A stretch of 64,000 nt of DNA, from positions 124,001 to 188,000 of the forward strand of contig NZ_JAAFZH010000004.1 of the NCBI RefSeq assembly GCF_010435915.1, in the 5' to 3' direction. Below the pieces are notes generated by a model that worked only from the letters and a program-made list of their open reading frames with translations, did no database searches and was not told where the DNA came from. Shown here piece after piece: positions 63,254 through 64,000 of this stretch. Every line of letters begins with the position of its first letter. Positions within the stretch are counted from its first letter, which is position 1. A program made the translations under genes and the position numbers. The stretch is from Spirosoma terrae (GTDB taxonomy: Bacteria > Bacteroidota > Bacteroidia > Cytophagales > Spirosomataceae).

Positions 63254-63295
63254 GTTACCTCATCAGCTCGTTGCCTATCCTAAACCCGTTTACGT

Positions 63296-63667
63296 ATGAC
63301 CGCTGAAACCCCGAAGAGCATAGATGACTATATTGCCCGCTTTCCCGCCGATGTTCAGGCTATACTGGAACAAGTCAGAAAAACGATCCAGGTAGCGGCT
63401 CCTGAAGCAGAGGAAGCTATTTCCTACGCCATGCCTACGTTCAAACTACACGGGAATTTGGTTCATTTTGCCGCTTATAAAAACCATATCGGCTTTTACC
63501 CAGCCCCTCGTGGCCTAGAGGAATTCAAAGACGAATTGTCTGGTTATAAAGGGGCCAAAGGATCGGTTCAGTTTCCGATTAACCAGCCGATGCCGCTGGA
63601 CCTGATCGCACGAATTGTAGCGTTCAGAGTTAAGGAGAATCTGGAAAAACCTAAGGTGAAGCGATAA
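63296..63667 (+). CDS. DUF1801/YdhG-like protein
   Basis: The 123-residue protein has the DUF1801 signature: EEAISYAMPTFKLHGNLVHF followed by AAYKNHIGFYPAPRGLEEF. Some relatives are called iron chaperones, but this is not established for this protein. No signal peptide is seen. It probably shares a transcript with the flavoprotein gene. Confidence 0.85.
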   Translation: MTAETPKSIDDYIARFPADVQAILEQVRKTIQVAAPEAEEAISYAMPTFKLHGNLVHFAAYKNHIGFYPAPRGLEEFKDELSGYKGAKGSVQFPINQPMPLDLIARIVAFRVKENLEKPKVKR

Positions 63668-63753
63668 TTGATATACGTATGCTACGTCGTTGTGTCATTT
63701 CGTAGAAAATCCTTCAGTCCCCACGTCTCTTGGAGAGGGTATAAGAAACAAAA

Positions 63754-63786
63754 AAGAAGGGTTATGACAAGAGTCCAACCCTTCTT
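63754..63786 (-). terminator. Terminator of the ABM-domain gene
   Basis: A 10-bp stem (AAGAAGGGTT / AACCCTTCTT) with a 13-base loop lies 17 bases past the stop of the minus-strand gene and is followed there by TTTTGTTT, a good T-run. Confidence 0.8.
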
Positions 63787-63803
63787 AATTTGTACGTTTG
63801 CTT

Positions 63804-64000
63804 CTACAAGGGGACTTCGAAAACCATATCTTGTGTTGGCTGAAACGCCTGAATTTTTTTAGCAATGGGGGATACGCTCGCTAACTCGATCACAAACTTC
63901 CGAAAACTATCGGAAGACTCCCAGGTAGCATAGTTAATTAAAACAGTCCCTGCCTCATTTTGATGAAGTTTGGCTGAAATAAACCCTGGAAAGTGGCTTA
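63804..64000 (-). CDS. C-terminal part of an ABM-domain protein (5' end outside window)
   Basis: Reading the minus strand from the right edge gives an open frame of 65 codons that ends in TAG at 63804-63806. The translation includes FPGFISAKLHQNEAGTVLIN, YATWESSDSFRKFV and a hydrophobic end. This is the pattern of the antibiotic biosynthesis monooxygenase (ABM) dimeric alpha-beta-barrel domain. Such proteins are small cytoplasmic oxygenases or heme/quinone-handling proteins. The N-terminus lies outside the window. Confidence 0.75.
   Translation of the reverse strand, partial: SHFPGFISAKLHQNEAGTVLINYATWESSDSFRKFVIELASVSPIAKKIQAFQPTQDMVFEVPL

Noticed and set aside
63668-63862. A 64-codon plus-strand frame near the right edge
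   Set aside because: It overlaps a terminator and the ABM-domain gene on the other strand, which has a clear family match.

Overview
The window looks like a chromosomal segment of a Bacteroidota bacterium of the order Cytophagales, most like Spirosoma and its relatives. This is judged from protein families only: roughly 800-residue FtsX/MacB-type permeases, a PadR-linked permease with a prefix domain, MNRRDF-type twin-arginine signals, a BatA/DUF58/MoxR/DUF4159 cluster, a TlpA-like thioredoxin with a long N-terminal region, and mostly no Shine-Dalgarno sequences. No phage, insertion sequence, CRISPR array or rRNA was seen.

Layout. (1) Bases 1-8028, plus strand: a carbohydrate/hydroxy-acid block with the end of a glycosidase-like protein, a lactate/glycolate-type permease, a sugar isomerase, a hydroxypyruvate-reductase-like dehydrogenase, a GHL6-type putative glycosidase and a glycerate kinase. 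They fit a route in which hydroxypyruvate and D-glycerate enter glycolysis. (2) 8029-10234, minus: a multispanning membrane protein, a small membrane-anchored partner and a pterin carbinolamine dehydratase. (3) 10469-18202, minus: a cell-envelope cluster of MoxR ATPase, DUF58, BatA-type and two large membrane proteins plus DUF4159, with a PIN toxin-antitoxin pair (18199-18839) at its head. (4) 18901-37428: three tldD-tldE metalloprotease pairs, two adjacent and one about 9 kb away. Each TldD has a twin-arginine signal and no TldE does. Between pairs 2 and 3 lie a Tat-type amidohydrolase, a gene-poor AT-rich stretch with three orphan small ORFs, a bestrophin, an HD hydrolase, a Crp/Fnr regulator and an FtsX permease. 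(5) 37896-46778: a secreted M14 carboxypeptidase, small zinc-ribbon and DUF983 proteins on either side of a perfect 70-bp palindrome, AraC and MerR regulators, a GAF protein and tRNA-Ser(GGA). (6) 46817-64000: mixed housekeeping and accessory genes: SGNH hydrolase, chrA, a 2OG-Fe(II) oxygenase, an exported superoxide dismutase, recR, clpS, a sodium symporter, a TlpA-like protein, a dienoyl-CoA isomerase/reductase pair, a PadR-permease operon, a transsulfuration enzyme, an FMN reductase, a DUF1801 protein and the end of an ABM-domain protein.

The strongest candidate for an undescribed system is the tandem TldD/TldE array next to the MoxR-BatA-DUF4159 cluster. The signal-bearing subunit may carry its signal-less partner through the Tat pathway, and the neighbouring membrane cluster may assemble or load these metalloproteases. 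This is inference from gene order and sequence features.
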